Source of the DNA: Cupriavidus basilensis
GTDB lineage: Bacteria; Pseudomonadota; Gammaproteobacteria; Burkholderiales; Burkholderiaceae
Direction of reading: 5' to 3'
Assembly: GCF_000832305.1 (NCBI RefSeq)
Contig: NZ_CP010536.1
Span: 1,674,001 to 1,738,000 of the forward strand
DNA: 64,000 nt
This document shows positions 1 to 10,300 of the stretch, piece by piece. Made by a program: the position numbers and the translations under genes. How positions within the stretch are numbered: position 1 is the stretch's first letter; each line of letters begins with the position of its first letter. The notes beneath the pieces were generated by a model that was given only the letters and a program-made list of their open reading frames with translations, searched no databases and was not told the origin of the DNA.

Positions 1-125
1 CAAACCGGGTGCTGTTCCTCGACGGCGGCCGCATTGCCGAGCAAGGTCCCTCCGCACAGGTCTTGACCCAGCCAAGCAATGAACGCATGCAAGACTTCCT
101 GCGCCGTGTCACGCATGCCGGGTAA
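1..125 (+). CDS. Amino-acid ABC transporter ATP-binding protein, C-terminal fragment
   Basis: The reading frame is open from the window edge (codons starting at position 3) to a TAA at 123-125. It encodes the typical tail of a GlnQ/HisP-type ATPase: a VLFLDGGRIAEQGP strand-turn followed by a QVL...PSNERMQDFLRRV segment. In this family that is the stretch after the H-loop that ends the polar amino-acid uptake ATPases. The gene begins outside the window, so nothing can be said about the catalytic motifs. It ends five bases before the start of the FAD oxidoreductase, so the two are probably one operon in which an amino acid or amine is imported and oxidised. Confidence 0.8.
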   Translation, partial: NRVLFLDGGRIAEQGPSAQVLTQPSNERMQDFLRRVTHAG

Positions 126-129
126 CGCC

Positions 130-1425
130 ATGTGCAGCCGACTCTCTACGCCCTCCACATCGCTCTGGGCTGCCACCGCGTTGCCGCGCACCGCTTCCGA
201 GGCGGTGCGCGGCCCCCTCCAGGTTGACGTTGCCATCGTCGGTGGCGGCTTCACGGGATTATCGGCGGCTCTGCATCTGGCACAAGCCGGCGTGCACACC
301 GCATTGTTCGAGGCCTTTGAAATCGGCCACCGCGCTTCGGGTCGCAACGGCGGTCAGGTCGTGCCCGGCGTCAAGCCGCCGCCGTCGGCGCTGACCAAGC
401 GCTTCGGAGACGATACGGCCCGACGCATGATGCGCCTCGCCTACGGCAGTGCCGACGAATTGTTTGCGCTCGTGGAGCGTTACCAGATCCGCTGCCAACC
501 GACGCGCAATGGCTGGCTGCAGGGTGCCTACTCCCAGGCGTCAAGCGGCTATCTGCGTCAGCGGTCGCATGAAATCAATGGCCAGGGCGGCAACACGACC
601 TACCTTGACCGCGATGAGATGCGCGCCGCCACGGGATCCGATTACTGGCCCTCGGGCTTGCTCGAGAAGAGCGCGGGCGCCGTGCAGCCCCTGGCCTATG
701 CGCGCGGCCTGGCAAGGGCGGTAACCGATCTCGGCGGCACGCTGCACGAGTATTCGCCCGTTCAATCGATTTCCACCTCGGCGGGGAGATTCAAGTTGCA
801 GGTGAATGGTCATGCGGTGCAAGCAAGGAAGGTCATCCTGGCCACCGATGCCTACACCGACCGCTTGGTCCCCGAGGTCGCGCAGTCGTACGTGAACGTT
901 TCCAGCGCGCAAATCGCCACTGATCCGCTGCCACCGGAATTGCAGCAGCGCCTGCTGCCGCTGCGCGCCGGCATCTCGGAGACGCGCAAGATCACCTACT
1001 ACTGCCGCCTCGACCCCGAGGGCCGGTTCGTGATCGGCGGCCGGGGCCGCGACAGCGACAACCTCGACCCCGCCACGCGCGAGCAACTACGCCTCGCGGC
1101 CTGTCAGCGCTTTCCGGAACTGAACGACGTGGTATTCACCCACGGCTGGGCATGCCGCGTGGGCATGACCATCGATGATCTCCCACATTTGCACGAACTG
1201 GCCGATGGCCTGTGGGCCGCGTACGGCTACTGCGGCCGGGGCGTGGCGATGGGGACGGTCCTGGGACGCGTGTTGGGCGAAGCCGTGCGCGGCATGCCCG
1301 CGGCGGCGTTGGACTATCCCGTCACGCCCGTCAAGCGGCTGCCGCTGTACCCAGTGCGCCAGGTCAGCGCGATGGCGGCGCTGCAGTGGTACCGGCTGCG
1401 CGACGCGATGGGCCACCCCGGCTGA
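130..1425 (+). CDS. FAD-dependent oxidoreductase (DAO family, gamma-glutamylputrescine oxidase-like)
   Basis: 432 residues. The FAD-binding GGGFTG dinucleotide motif lies at about residues 37-43 and an ASGRNGGQ segment at about 72-79. These, with the SLWAATA start region, are typical of PuuB/OrdL-like oxidases that deaminate amines or N-substituted amino acids. I chose the ATG at 130 because the in-frame ATG at 79 lies inside the end of the upstream ATPase gene, while 130 follows that stop closely. It is soluble, with no signal peptide. The preceding ABC ATPase and the following second FAD oxidase suggest uptake and oxidation of an amine or amino acid. The substrate cannot be told from sequence. 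Confidence 0.8.
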   Translation: MCSRLSTPSTSLWAATALPRTASEAVRGPLQVDVAIVGGGFTGLSAALHLAQAGVHTALFEAFEIGHRASGRNGGQVVPGVKPPPSALTKRFGDDTARRMMRLAYGSADELFALVERYQIRCQPTRNGWLQGAYSQASSGYLRQRSHEINGQGGNTTYLDRDEMRAATGSDYWPSGLLEKSAGAVQPLAYARGLARAVTDLGGTLHEYSPVQSISTSAGRFKLQVNGHAVQARKVILATDAYTDRLVPEVAQSYVNVSSAQIATDPLPPELQQRLLPLRAGISETRKITYYCRLDPEGRFVIGGRGRDSDNLDPATREQLRLAACQRFPELNDVVFTHGWACRVGMTIDDLPHLHELADGLWAAYGYCGRGVAMGTVLGRVLGEAVRGMPAAALDYPVTPVKRLPLYPVRQVSAMAALQWYRLRDAMGHPG

Positions 1426-1580
1426 CAGGCCTGGGCCGCAAGACGCGCAGGCGGGGCAGCCCCTGACCCTGACGCAACAAACCACATAGCACGAGAACAG
1501 TCCGGAGCACGGAGCCCGCGGCGGGAATTTGCCTGCCTGATCGCTCCGCTCCTTCCCCCCCATCTTCCAGCGCCTGCATC

Positions 1581-2849
1581 ATGTCCTCCTCACTTCCGCA
1601 GCAAGTCGACGTTGCCATCATCGGCGGCGGCATCATCGGCATCAGCACCGCCTGGGCACTGAGCCGGGCCGGTCAGCGTGTCGCCGTCTTTGAAAAAGGC
1701 GTCCTGGCCGGCGAGCAATCGTCGCGCAACTGGGGCTGGATTCGCAGCATTGGCCGTGACCCGGCAGAGCTGCCGTTGGCCCACCGCGCCAACAGCCTCT
1801 GGCGCGAGATCCAGCAACAGGTGAACGTCGGTTACCGGCAGATCGGCCTGGCCTACCTGGGCGAAAACGCGACCGACCAGGCCGGACTCCAGACGTGGCT
1901 CGACTCGGCCCGCGAGCACCCGACAGGCGCGCACTTGCTCACCGGAGAGGCCGTACGCCAGATCCTGGCCGAGCCATCCACGCGCCCGTGGACAAGTGCA
2001 CTGCATAGCGCCGAGGATGGCGTGGCCGAGCCCCACTTGGCGACCGCGGGTATCGCGCATCTGGCGCGCGCCGCCGGCTGCCAGATCTTTGAACAGTGCG
2101 CCGTGCGCGGCCTGGACACGGCAAGTGGCCGCACCGCGGGCGTCATCACGGAATTCGGCAGGGTGGCGGCGGACCGCGTCGTACTGGCCGGCGGCGCCTG
2201 GAGCCGCCTGCTGTGCGGCAATACGGGCATCTTTCTGCCGCAGCTCAAGGTGCATGGGTCGGCGTTGCGCACAACTTCCTTTCCCTGCGGCCTGGACCTG
2301 GCGGTCAACGGCAAGGAATTCACCTGCCGACCCCGTGCGGACGGCGGCTACACGGTATCGAAGCTCGCCGCCTCGGTGGCCGACGTGACGCCCGACAGCA
2401 TTCGCCTGCTGCGCCATTTCTTCCCCGCCTGGATGGCGCAACGGCAGAATCTCAACATCCGCTTCGGGCGGCGATTCTTTGAAGAACTGTTCACCCCCAC
2501 GCGTTTTCCGCTCGACAGGCCCACGCCGTTCGAAAAAAACCGTACGCTCGACCCCGGACCCAACACCCACTCCGTATTCGCCGCGCTCCGTCAACTGCAG
2601 CGGGCGTTCCCCGTCTTCGCAGGCGCACAGGTGGTCCAGGCCTGGGGCGGCATGATGGATGTCACCCCCGACGCCCTGCCAGTCATCTCGGCGGTGGACT
2701 CCCTTCCCGGGTTCTTCATTGGCACGGGGTTCAGCGGCCACGGCTTTGGCATTGGCCCCGCTGCCGGCGAGTTGCTGGCCCAGCTGGTGCAAGGCATCGC
2801 GCCCACGGTCGGTCACCACGCCTTCAGGCTCTCGCGATTTCGGGTGTAA
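1581..2849 (+). CDS. FAD-dependent oxidoreductase (DadA/glycine-oxidase-like)
   Basis: 422 residues, DAO fold. An N-terminal VAIIGGGIIGISTAWAL Rossmann motif sits at about residues 10-26. It is followed by EKGVLAGEQSSRNWGW, where DadA-like enzymes contact FAD, and a C-terminal GFSGHGFGIGPAAGELLAQL segment closes the flavin site. Such enzymes oxidise D-amino acids or N-methyl amino acids to imino products. It lies 155 bases after the other FAD oxidase on the same strand, so the two may act on related substrates. No convincing Shine-Dalgarno sequence is seen before the ATG at 1581, but the protein begins naturally there. Confidence 0.8.
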   Translation: MSSSLPQQVDVAIIGGGIIGISTAWALSRAGQRVAVFEKGVLAGEQSSRNWGWIRSIGRDPAELPLAHRANSLWREIQQQVNVGYRQIGLAYLGENATDQAGLQTWLDSAREHPTGAHLLTGEAVRQILAEPSTRPWTSALHSAEDGVAEPHLATAGIAHLARAAGCQIFEQCAVRGLDTASGRTAGVITEFGRVAADRVVLAGGAWSRLLCGNTGIFLPQLKVHGSALRTTSFPCGLDLAVNGKEFTCRPRADGGYTVSKLAASVADVTPDSIRLLRHFFPAWMAQRQNLNIRFGRRFFEELFTPTRFPLDRPTPFEKNRTLDPGPNTHSVFAALRQLQRAFPVFAGAQVVQAWGGMMDVTPDALPVISAVDSLPGFFIGTGFSGHGFGIGPAAGELLAQLVQGIAPTVGHHAFRLSRFRV

Positions 2850-3086
2850 CGGGACGCCAGACGACGCCTTTTGCCTGAAGAGGCTTGGCAAAAGTACGCT
2901 TGCCAAAAGTACAGCGATCATTTTGGCTGGGGAAAATACCATCCAATGTGAGTTCGCCGTTGCGTCAAAGAAGGCGCCTACCTCAGCCTCCGGCGACTGC
3001 TTCTGGCCCGAAACCCATCATGGCCCCAAACAGCTCTCCAGGCAGACGAGATCACTTCCGACCATCGTCTGCCCGGCAATCCTCCC

Positions 3087-4493
3087 TTATCGCTGCGCCA
3101 TCGTCATATAGTCGACCGTCAGACCAGCCAATGCCCTGACCCCATTCACCAACGCGGCCTCATCCACATAAAACTCCGGCGAATGATTCGAAGGCGCCTT
3201 GTTCACATCCGTCCCCTTGGGCGTAACGCCCAGGTTAAAAAACAACCCCGGCACCTTCGCCTGATAGAACGAGAAGTCCTCGGAAGCCGTAGCCTTCGGC
3301 GTGATCATCCAGTTTCCGTCGCCCGCCACGCGCTTGAGCGTGGGCGCCATTTTCTCGGTCAGCGCCGGTTGGTTGATGGTGGCGTCGTATAGCTCCAGCA
3401 CCTTGAAATCCGCCTCGGCGCCGGCGCTGGCGGCGATGGCTTCGGTGGTCCGTTTCATGCGGGCGTGGATGTCTTTCTTCATGCCTTGGTCGTAGGTGCG
3501 GATGGTGCCCATCATCTCGACCTTTTCAGGCACGATGTTCATGCGGTTGCCGCCGTGGATGGTGCCAACGGTGATCACCGAAGGCTCCAGCATGGCGTCG
3601 ACCTGGCGGCTCTGGATGGTCTGCAGGCCGAGCACGATCTGCGAGGCCACCACGATCGGGTCGATGCCGCCCCAGGGCCGGGCGCCGTGGGTCTGGCGGC
3701 CTTTGACGTCGATCCAGAACTGGTCCGCGGCGGCCATGGCGGGGCCGCTGCGCCAGCCGAGCTTGCCGGATTCGATGTTGCTGGTGACGTGCAGGCCAAA
3801 GATGGCATCCACCTTGGGATTGTCCAGCACGCCCTCAGCCACCATTTGCTTGGCACCCCACATATTGCTGCCGTTGGGCTCGAAATCCGCCGGGCTTTCC
3901 TCGGCCGGCTGGAAGATGAACTTGACCGTGCCGGGCAACTGGTCCTTCATGCCGGCCAGCACCTCGGCCGTGGCCATCAGGATGGCGACGTGGGTGTCGT
4001 GCCCGCAGGCGTGCATTACGTCCACTTCCTTGCCGAGGTATTGCCCCTTGGCCTTGGAGGCGAAGGGCACGTCCACGCGTTCCTTCACCGGGATCGCATC
4101 CATGTCCGCGCGCAGCGCCACCACGGGGCCCGGCTTGCCGCCCTTGAGCACGCCCACCACGCCGGTCTTGGCGACTCCCGTCGTGACTTCCATGCCGAGC
4201 TTGCGCAGATGGTCCGCCACCAGCCTGGCGGTGCGGACTTCGTAGTTGCCAAGTTCGGGATGCTGGTGGATGTCGCGGCGCCAGGCGATCAGCTGCGCTT
4301 CGACGGCCTTGGCGCGGGTCTCGATCTGCGCCTGCAGGCTTTCGCTGCCGGTGGCTTGCGCCTGCGCGGCGGCGGCGGCGGCGGGGGCGGGGGCGAGGCA
4401 GAGCAGGCCGGCGGCCAGCGAGAGTGCCGACAGGCCGGCACTCAGCGTGGCGCGCGTGGAGGTTCGGGAACGATGGGTTTGTTGTGCTGCCAT
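3087..4493 (-). CDS. Exported M20D amidohydrolase (hippurate/IAA-amino-acid hydrolase family)
   Basis: 468 residues. The N terminus has a positively charged stretch and then a long hydrophobic Ala/Leu-rich segment ending in an Ala run (about residues 1-45), which looks like a signal peptide, so the enzyme is probably periplasmic. The mature part shows M20 metal-binding features: ALRADMDAIPV, HACGHDTHVA, and the PAEES motif with its catalytic and metal-binding Glu. Members of this family hydrolyse N-acyl amino acids or aromatic amides. An MFS carrier gene follows on the same strand 74 bases downstream, consistent with export-side hydrolysis followed by uptake. The exact substrate is unknown. 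Confidence 0.85.
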   Translation of the reverse strand: MAAQQTHRSRTSTRATLSAGLSALSLAAGLLCLAPAPAAAAAAQAQATGSESLQAQIETRAKAVEAQLIAWRRDIHQHPELGNYEVRTARLVADHLRKLGMEVTTGVAKTGVVGVLKGGKPGPVVALRADMDAIPVKERVDVPFASKAKGQYLGKEVDVMHACGHDTHVAILMATAEVLAGMKDQLPGTVKFIFQPAEESPADFEPNGSNMWGAKQMVAEGVLDNPKVDAIFGLHVTSNIESGKLGWRSGPAMAAADQFWIDVKGRQTHGARPWGGIDPIVVASQIVLGLQTIQSRQVDAMLEPSVITVGTIHGGNRMNIVPEKVEMMGTIRTYDQGMKKDIHARMKRTTEAIAASAGAEADFKVLELYDATINQPALTEKMAPTLKRVAGDGNWMITPKATASEDFSFYQAKVPGLFFNLGVTPKGTDVNKAPSNHSPEFYVDEAALVNGVRALAGLTVDYMTMAQR

Positions 4494-4567
4494 GAGGATG
4501 TCTCCTTGTTCTCATTGCAGAGCCTGAAGAACGGGGGCCTGCCCCGCAACCGCATGCTTGCCGCGCC

Positions 4568-5872
4568 TCAGCGGATGCCCAGGCGCGCACGCGTCTGGCC
4601 CAGCGCCGCCAGGCTCACCACGGCGCAGACCATCAGGTAGAAGCTCGGCGCCAGCTTGCTGCCGGTGGCGCTGATGAGCCAGGTCAGGATGAAGGGCGCG
4701 AACCCGCCGAACAGCGTCACCGCGATGTTGTACGAGAGCGAGAGGCCCGTGGTGCGCGTCTTGACCGGGAAGATCTCCGACGCCAGCGCGGGCAGCGCGC
4801 CGAAGTACAGCGTCATCATCAGTCCCAGCACCACCTGCACCGCCAGCATCACGCCGAAGCCGGGATAGTGGCTGAGCAGCCAGAACAGCGGCCAGATCGA
4901 TACCAGCAACAGCAGCGCGGCGAGGCGCATGGGCGGGATGCGGCCATAGCGATCCGACCAGTGCCCGACCAGCGGGGCGAACAGCATCTGCACCACGCCC
5001 GTGGCCAGCGTGGCGGCAAAGGCGGCCGAAGGCGGCAGGCCGAGCTGCTTGACCGCGTAGGTGGGCATGTACAGCACCAGGTAGGTCGATACCGTGGCCA
5101 CGATGACCACGCCCATGGCCAGCAGCAGGCGCTCCTTCTGGTGGCTGAGTGTGTCGCGCAGCGGCGTGTCGGTGGTCTCGGCCTGGAGGAATTCAGGGGT
5201 TTCGTCGACGTGGCGGCGGATGTAGTACGCCACCGGGCCGATCAGCAGGCCAAAGAGGAAGGGCACGCGCCAGCCCCAGGATTGCATCTGGTCGGGCGTG
5301 AGCGTGGTGGTGAGCACCGCGCCGAAGCCCGCGGCAAGCAGGGTGGTCAGGCCCTGGCTGGCGACCTGGAAGCTGGAGTAGAAACCGCGCCGGTTGGGCG
5401 CGTGCTCGGCCAGGAAGGCGGTGGCGCTGCCGAATTCGCCGCCAGCCGAGAAGCCCTGGATCATGCGCGCCAGCACGATGCCGATGGGCGCCATGACGCC
5501 GATCGCGGCATAGGTGGGCAGCAGCGCGATGATCAGCGTGCCCACCATCATCAGCAGGATGGACAGCGTGAGCGCGGCGCGCCGGCCTTTGCGGTCGGCA
5601 TAGACGCCGATCACGACCGCGCCCAGCGGGCGCATGAAGAAGGACACGCCGAAGGTGCCCAGCGTCAGCAGCAGCGAGGTGTTTTCATCGTGGTTGGGAA
5701 AGAACAGCGCGGAGATGGTGACGGCAAAAAAGCCGTAGACCACCAGGTCGAACCACTCCAGCGCATTGCCGATCGAGGCTGAGATCACCGCGCGCCAGGG
5801 ATGGCGCGAGGCGGGCGCCGCAGATGCTGCCGCGCCGCTGTTGCTGCTACCGCTTGCCGATACTGCTGTCAT
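4568..5872 (-). CDS. MFS transporter, metabolite:H+ symporter (MHS) family
   Basis: 434 residues with about 12 hydrophobic segments. It has the MHS hallmarks: an N-terminal SIGNALEWFDLVVYGFFA segment, a DRKGRRAAL loop-2/3 motif at about residue 93, and a second DRYGR motif in the C-terminal half. This group carries organic acids, osmolytes or aromatic acids with protons across the inner membrane. It lies between the exported amidohydrolase downstream and argE upstream on the same strand. Transport of the amidohydrolase product is a reasonable inference but not shown. Confidence 0.85.
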   Translation of the reverse strand: MTAVSASGSSNSGAAASAAPASRHPWRAVISASIGNALEWFDLVVYGFFAVTISALFFPNHDENTSLLLTLGTFGVSFFMRPLGAVVIGVYADRKGRRAALTLSILLMMVGTLIIALLPTYAAIGVMAPIGIVLARMIQGFSAGGEFGSATAFLAEHAPNRRGFYSSFQVASQGLTTLLAAGFGAVLTTTLTPDQMQSWGWRVPFLFGLLIGPVAYYIRRHVDETPEFLQAETTDTPLRDTLSHQKERLLLAMGVVIVATVSTYLVLYMPTYAVKQLGLPPSAAFAATLATGVVQMLFAPLVGHWSDRYGRIPPMRLAALLLLVSIWPLFWLLSHYPGFGVMLAVQVVLGLMMTLYFGALPALASEIFPVKTRTTGLSLSYNIAVTLFGGFAPFILTWLISATGSKLAPSFYLMVCAVVSLAALGQTRARLGIR

Positions 5873-5937
5873 GGTGTCTCCGGGTTATTTTTGGACATGA
5901 CGCAACCACCGGCCCGCAGCTTTAGCGGGCCGGCTAC

Positions 5938-5975
5938 AACGGAAAACGAGGAAAACGAGGAAAACGACGAAAACG
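5938..5975. repeat. 9-bp tandem repeat after argE
   Basis: About four imperfect copies of the 9-bp unit GAAAACGAG lie immediately downstream of the argE stop codon (argE reads leftwards and ends at 5978). This is one of several 9- or 12-bp tandem arrays at gene ends in this window. Confidence 0.8.
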
Positions 5976-5977
5976 GC

Positions 5978-7183
5978 CTAGTTCACGCGCAGGCTGTCGA
6001 CCACCTTGTGCAGGAAGGCCTCGCAGGCGGCGAGCTGGTCCAGCGCGACGAACTCGTCGGGCTTGTGGGCCTGCTCGATATCGCCGGGGCCGCACACCAC
6101 GGCCGGGATGCCGGCGCGCTGGAACAGGCCGGCTTCGGTGCCGTAGGCCACCTTGTTGACGTCGCGGTCGGCGGTCAGTGCGCGCACCAGTTGCGTGATG
6201 GCGGCCTGCTCGGCCACATCGAGCGAGGGCGCGGCGGCGATCTTGTTGATGGTCAGGCCCGCGTCGGCATGCTCGGCGCGCATTTTCGGCAGCAGCACGT
6301 CGTTGGCGTAGCCCTGGATGCGGGCAAAGATGGCCTCCGGATCGACGCCCGGCAGGTTGCGGAATTCGAACACGAACTCGCACAGCGCCGGAATGGTGTT
6401 GAGCGCGATGCCGCCGTGGATGGTGCCGGTCTGGGCTGTGGTGAAGGGCACGTCGAAGTCGCGGTCGTACGGGCCGTTGGCCTTGAACTCGTCGGCGATG
6501 TCGCGGATATGGCAGATCAGGCGGGCGGCGTACTCGATGGCGTTGACGCCCTTGGGCGTGAGCGACGAATGCGCGGCCTGGCCCTTGACGCAGCAGCGGT
6601 AGGCGTTGATGCCCTTGTGCGCCACGATCACGCGCATGCTGGTGGGCTCGCCGACGATGCAGCCGCCCGGGGTCACGCCGCGTTCGCGCAGCTCCGCCAG
6701 CAGGTAGGGGGCGCCCATGCAGCCGATCTCTTCGTCGAAGGACAGCGCATAGTGCACCGGCTCGCGCAGCCTGGCCTCAAGCAGCGTGGGCAGCAGCGCC
6801 AGGCTGGTGCCGATGAACCCCTTCATGTCGCAGGTGCCGCGCCCGTACAGGCGGCCATCGCGGATCACCGGCTTGAACGGGTCGGTGGTCCAGTTCTGGC
6901 CGTCCACCGGCACCACGTCGGTATGGCCCGACAGCACGATGCCGCCATCGGTGCTGCCGCTGGCGGCGGGCACGGTGACGAACAGGTTGGCCTTGTCGCC
7001 CTGCGGGTTGTAGCTCAGGTGGGGGCGCAGGCCCTTGGCCAGGAAATGATCGCGCACGGCTTCGATCAGGCCGAGGTTGGAGTGGCGGCTGGTGGTGTCG
7101 TAGCTGACCAGGCGCTGGGTCCAGTCGAGCGCGCTGCCGCGGGTTGCGGCATCGGCAGGCTTGCTGAGGGTATCGGCTTGCAT
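5978..7183 (-). CDS. argE: Acetylornithine deacetylase
   Basis: 402 residues, M20A peptidase fold. Metal-site motifs are visible: LSGHTDVVPVDGQNW, YGRGTCDMKGFI and SFDEEIGCMGA, with the catalytic Asp and Glu in place. This pattern is characteristic of ArgE, which removes the acetyl group from N2-acetylornithine in arginine synthesis. I start at the ATG at 7183 (MQADTL), because the 26 codons further upstream do not resemble the family. It is a single gene between an MFS carrier and mfd. A 9-bp tandem repeat abuts its stop codon. Confidence 0.85.
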   Translation of the reverse strand: MQADTLSKPADAATRGSALDWTQRLVSYDTTSRHSNLGLIEAVRDHFLAKGLRPHLSYNPQGDKANLFVTVPAASGSTDGGIVLSGHTDVVPVDGQNWTTDPFKPVIRDGRLYGRGTCDMKGFIGTSLALLPTLLEARLREPVHYALSFDEEIGCMGAPYLLAELRERGVTPGGCIVGEPTSMRVIVAHKGINAYRCCVKGQAAHSSLTPKGVNAIEYAARLICHIRDIADEFKANGPYDRDFDVPFTTAQTGTIHGGIALNTIPALCEFVFEFRNLPGVDPEAIFARIQGYANDVLLPKMRAEHADAGLTINKIAAAPSLDVAEQAAITQLVRALTADRDVNKVAYGTEAGLFQRAGIPAVVCGPGDIEQAHKPDEFVALDQLAACEAFLHKVVDSLRVN

Positions 7184-7312
7184 GGCGGTTGGCTTTTGGT
7201 AACGTGTTAAGTAAACGATGCTACACCGTGCTGGCTCGTCGGTCCATGCACGGTGCACCATTTTGGCGCCGCGGCGGCGCGCCGCGAACGGGTACCGTGG
7301 AGCAATGATCAG

Positions 7313-7379
7313 GCCATTCGGGCCATTCGGGCCATTCGGGCCATTCGGGCCAATCAGGCCAATCAGGCCAATCAGGCCA
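7313..7379. repeat. 9-bp tandem repeat containing the mfd stop codon
   Basis: Seven to eight copies of a 9-bp unit occur in two blocks: four of GCCATTCGG type, then three of CCAATCAGG type. Reading on the minus strand, the last mfd codons and its TGA stop fall in the first repeat unit, so the array starts exactly at the end of the coding region. Replication slippage could change the array length without touching the protein. Confidence 0.85.
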
Positions 7380-10300
7380 GTTGGCGCAGGGTGTGCTTGA
7401 TGGTCTGCGCGCGCACTGCCACGTCCGGCATCTTGGCCTCGATGCGCAGCTTGTCCTGTCCTGCCAGCTTGATATGGCGGTTCTTCTGCACCAGGTCGAT
7501 GATCTTCATCGCATCGATCGGCGGGTTGGGCAGGAACTGCATGCTGATGGCCGCGTCGCTGGCGTCGATCTTGCGCACGCCCAGCGGCACCGCGGCGATG
7601 CGCAGGCGGTGCGTCTCGATCAGCGCTTGCGCCTGCGGCGGCAGGCGGCCGAAGCGGTCGATCAGCTCTTCCTGGATGTCATCCACGCGCTCGGCTGCCT
7701 CGCAATTGGCCAGGCGCTTGTACAGCGAGAGGCGCTCGTGCACGTCGGTGCAATAGTCGCTGGGCAGCAGGGCCGGGGTGCCCAGGTTGATTTCGGTGGT
7801 CACGGCCAGCGGCGCCATCAGGTCCGGTTCCTTGCCGGCCTTGAGCGACTTGACGGCGGCGTTGAGCATGTCGGTGTAGAGCTGGAAGCCGATCTCGTGG
7901 ATCTCGCCCGATTGCTTGTCGCCCAGCACTTCACCCGCGCCGCGGATTTCCAGGTCGTGCATGGCCAGGTAGAAGCCCGAGCCCAGTTCTTCCATCTGCT
8001 GGATGGCTTCGAGCCGGCGCTGCGCCAGCTTGCTCAGGCCTTCGACATCGTGCACCAGCATGTAGGCATAGGCCTGGTGGTGCGAGCGCCCGACGCGGCC
8101 GCGCAGCTGGTGCAGCTGCGCCAGGCCGAATTTGTCGGCGCGGTGGATCAGGATGGTGTTGGCGGTCGGCACGTCGATGCCGGTCTCGATGATGGTGGTG
8201 CACAGCAGGATGTTGTCGCGGCGTGCCACGAAGTCACGCATCACGCGCTCCAGCTCTCGCTCGTGCATCTGCCCGTGCGCCACCGCGATGCGCGCTTCCG
8301 GCACCAGCTCGGCGAGCTTGGCGCGCTTGTTCTCGATGGTGTCGACCTCGTTGTGCAGGAAGTAGACCTGTCCGCCGCGCTTGAGCTCGCGCAGGATGGC
8401 CTCGCGCACCACACCGTCTTCCTCGCGGCGCACGAAGGTCTTGATGGCCAGGCGCTTTTGCGGCGCGGTGGCAATCACGGAGAAGTCGCGCAGGCCTTCG
8501 AGCGCCATGCCCAGCGTGCGGGGAATGGGCGTGGCGGTCAGCGTGAGCACGTCGACCTCGGCGCGCAGGGTCTTGAGCATTTCCTTCTGGCGCACGCCAA
8601 AGCGGTGTTCCTCGTCGATGACGACCAGCCCCAGGCGCTGGAACTTGACGTCGTCCGACAGCATCTTGTGGGTGCCGATCACGATGTCGGCGGTGCCGTC
8701 GTTGATCTGCTTGATGGCGCCGTCGATCTCCTTCTTGGTCTTGAAGCGCGACAGCTCCACGATGCGCACCGGCCATTCGGCGAAGCGGTCGGACAGATTC
8801 TGGAAATGCTGCTCGGCCAGCAGCGTGGTGGGCGCCAGGATGGCGACCTGCTTGCCGCCCATGACCGCGACGAACGCGGCGCGCAATGCGACTTCGGTCT
8901 TGCCGAAGCCCACGTCGCCGCACACCAGCCGGTCCATCGGCTTGCCCGAGGTCATGTCGGCGATCACCGCGGCGATGGCCGCGGCCTGGTCCGGCGTTTC
9001 CTCGAAGCCGAAGCTCTCGGCAAACTTCTCGTAGTCCTTGGGCGTCAGCTCGAAGGCATGGCCCTGGCGCAAGGCGCGGCGCGCATACAGGTTGAGCAGC
9101 TCCGCGGCGGTGTCGCGGATCTGCTGCGCGGCGCGGCGCTTGGCGCGGTCCCACTGGCCGGAGCCCAGCGAGTGCAGCGGCGCGGTGTCCGGATCGGCGC
9201 CGGAGTAGCGCGAGATCACATGCAGCTGATGCACGGGCACATACAGCTTGCTGCCTTTCTCGTAGTCCAGGTGCAGGAATTCCTCCTCGCCCTGGCCCAG
9301 GTCCAGCGAGACCAGGCCTTGGTAGCGGCCAATGCCGTGCTCGCTGTGCACGACCGGATCGCCGATCTTGAGCTCGGCCAGGTCGCGCACCATCGAGTCG
9401 ACGGCGCTGGCCTGTTCCTGCTTGCGCCGGCCCGTGCGGCGCGCGGTGCCGGCATACAGCTCGGCCTCGGTGACAAAGGCCAGCGGCTCGATGCCTTGCG
9501 CGCTGGGCACGGCGAAGCCGCTTTGCAGCGGCGCCACCACGATGGAGAAATGCGAATCTCCCGCCAGGAAGGCAGCGTAGTCATCGATCGGCTGCGGGCG
9601 CAGCCCGCTTTCGCCGAACAGTTGCAGCAGCGTTTCGCGCCGTCCGGCGGAATCCGCGCACATCAGCACGCGCCGGTCTTTTTTCAGCAGCAACGCTTCC
9701 AGGTTGACTAGCGGATCTTCCGCGCGCCGGTTGACCGAGACATCGGGCAGGGACTCAGCCAGCGGCACGGTGTCGCCGGTAGCGGTGCCTTGCAGCACAA
9801 GCCGTGCCAGCGGCTTTGCGCCCGTGAAGAACTGCTCTTCCGACAGGAACAGCGCGGCGGGCGGCAGCAGCGGCCGCTCGCGGTCATGGCGCATGAAGTT
9901 GTAGCGCTGGGTGGTGTCGGCCCAGAAGCGGCGGATGGCGTCAGGCACATCGCCGGCAAAGGCGAGCTGGCTGTTGGCGGGCAGGTAATCGAAGACGGTG
10001 GCCGAGCTTTCAAAGAACAACGGGAGGTAGTACTCGATGCCGGCCGACGGCACGCCATTGCCAATGTCCTTGTAGATCGTCGATTTGCTCGGATCGCCCT
10101 CGAACAGTTCGCGCCAGCGGCCGCGAAACGCGGTGCGCGCGGCGTCGTCGAGCGGGAACTCGCGGCCCGGCAGCAAGCGCACTTCCTTCACGGGGTACAG
10201 GCTGCGCTGCGTGTCGGGATCGAAGGCGCGGATGGTTTCGATCTCATTGCCGAACAGGTCGATCCGGTACGGCAGCGGCGAGCCCATCGGGAACAGGTCG

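Noticed and set aside
3465..4640. 391-codon plus-strand frame with poly-Gly
   Set aside because: Shadow of the M20 amidohydrolase. The Gly run is the complement of an Ala-rich signal region.
7313..7379. CRISPR-like array
   Set aside because: The units are only 9 bp, contiguous and without spacers, and there are no cas genes nearby.
7381..9711. 776-codon plus-strand frame
   Set aside because: Antisense to mfd, whose helicase motifs are unmistakable.
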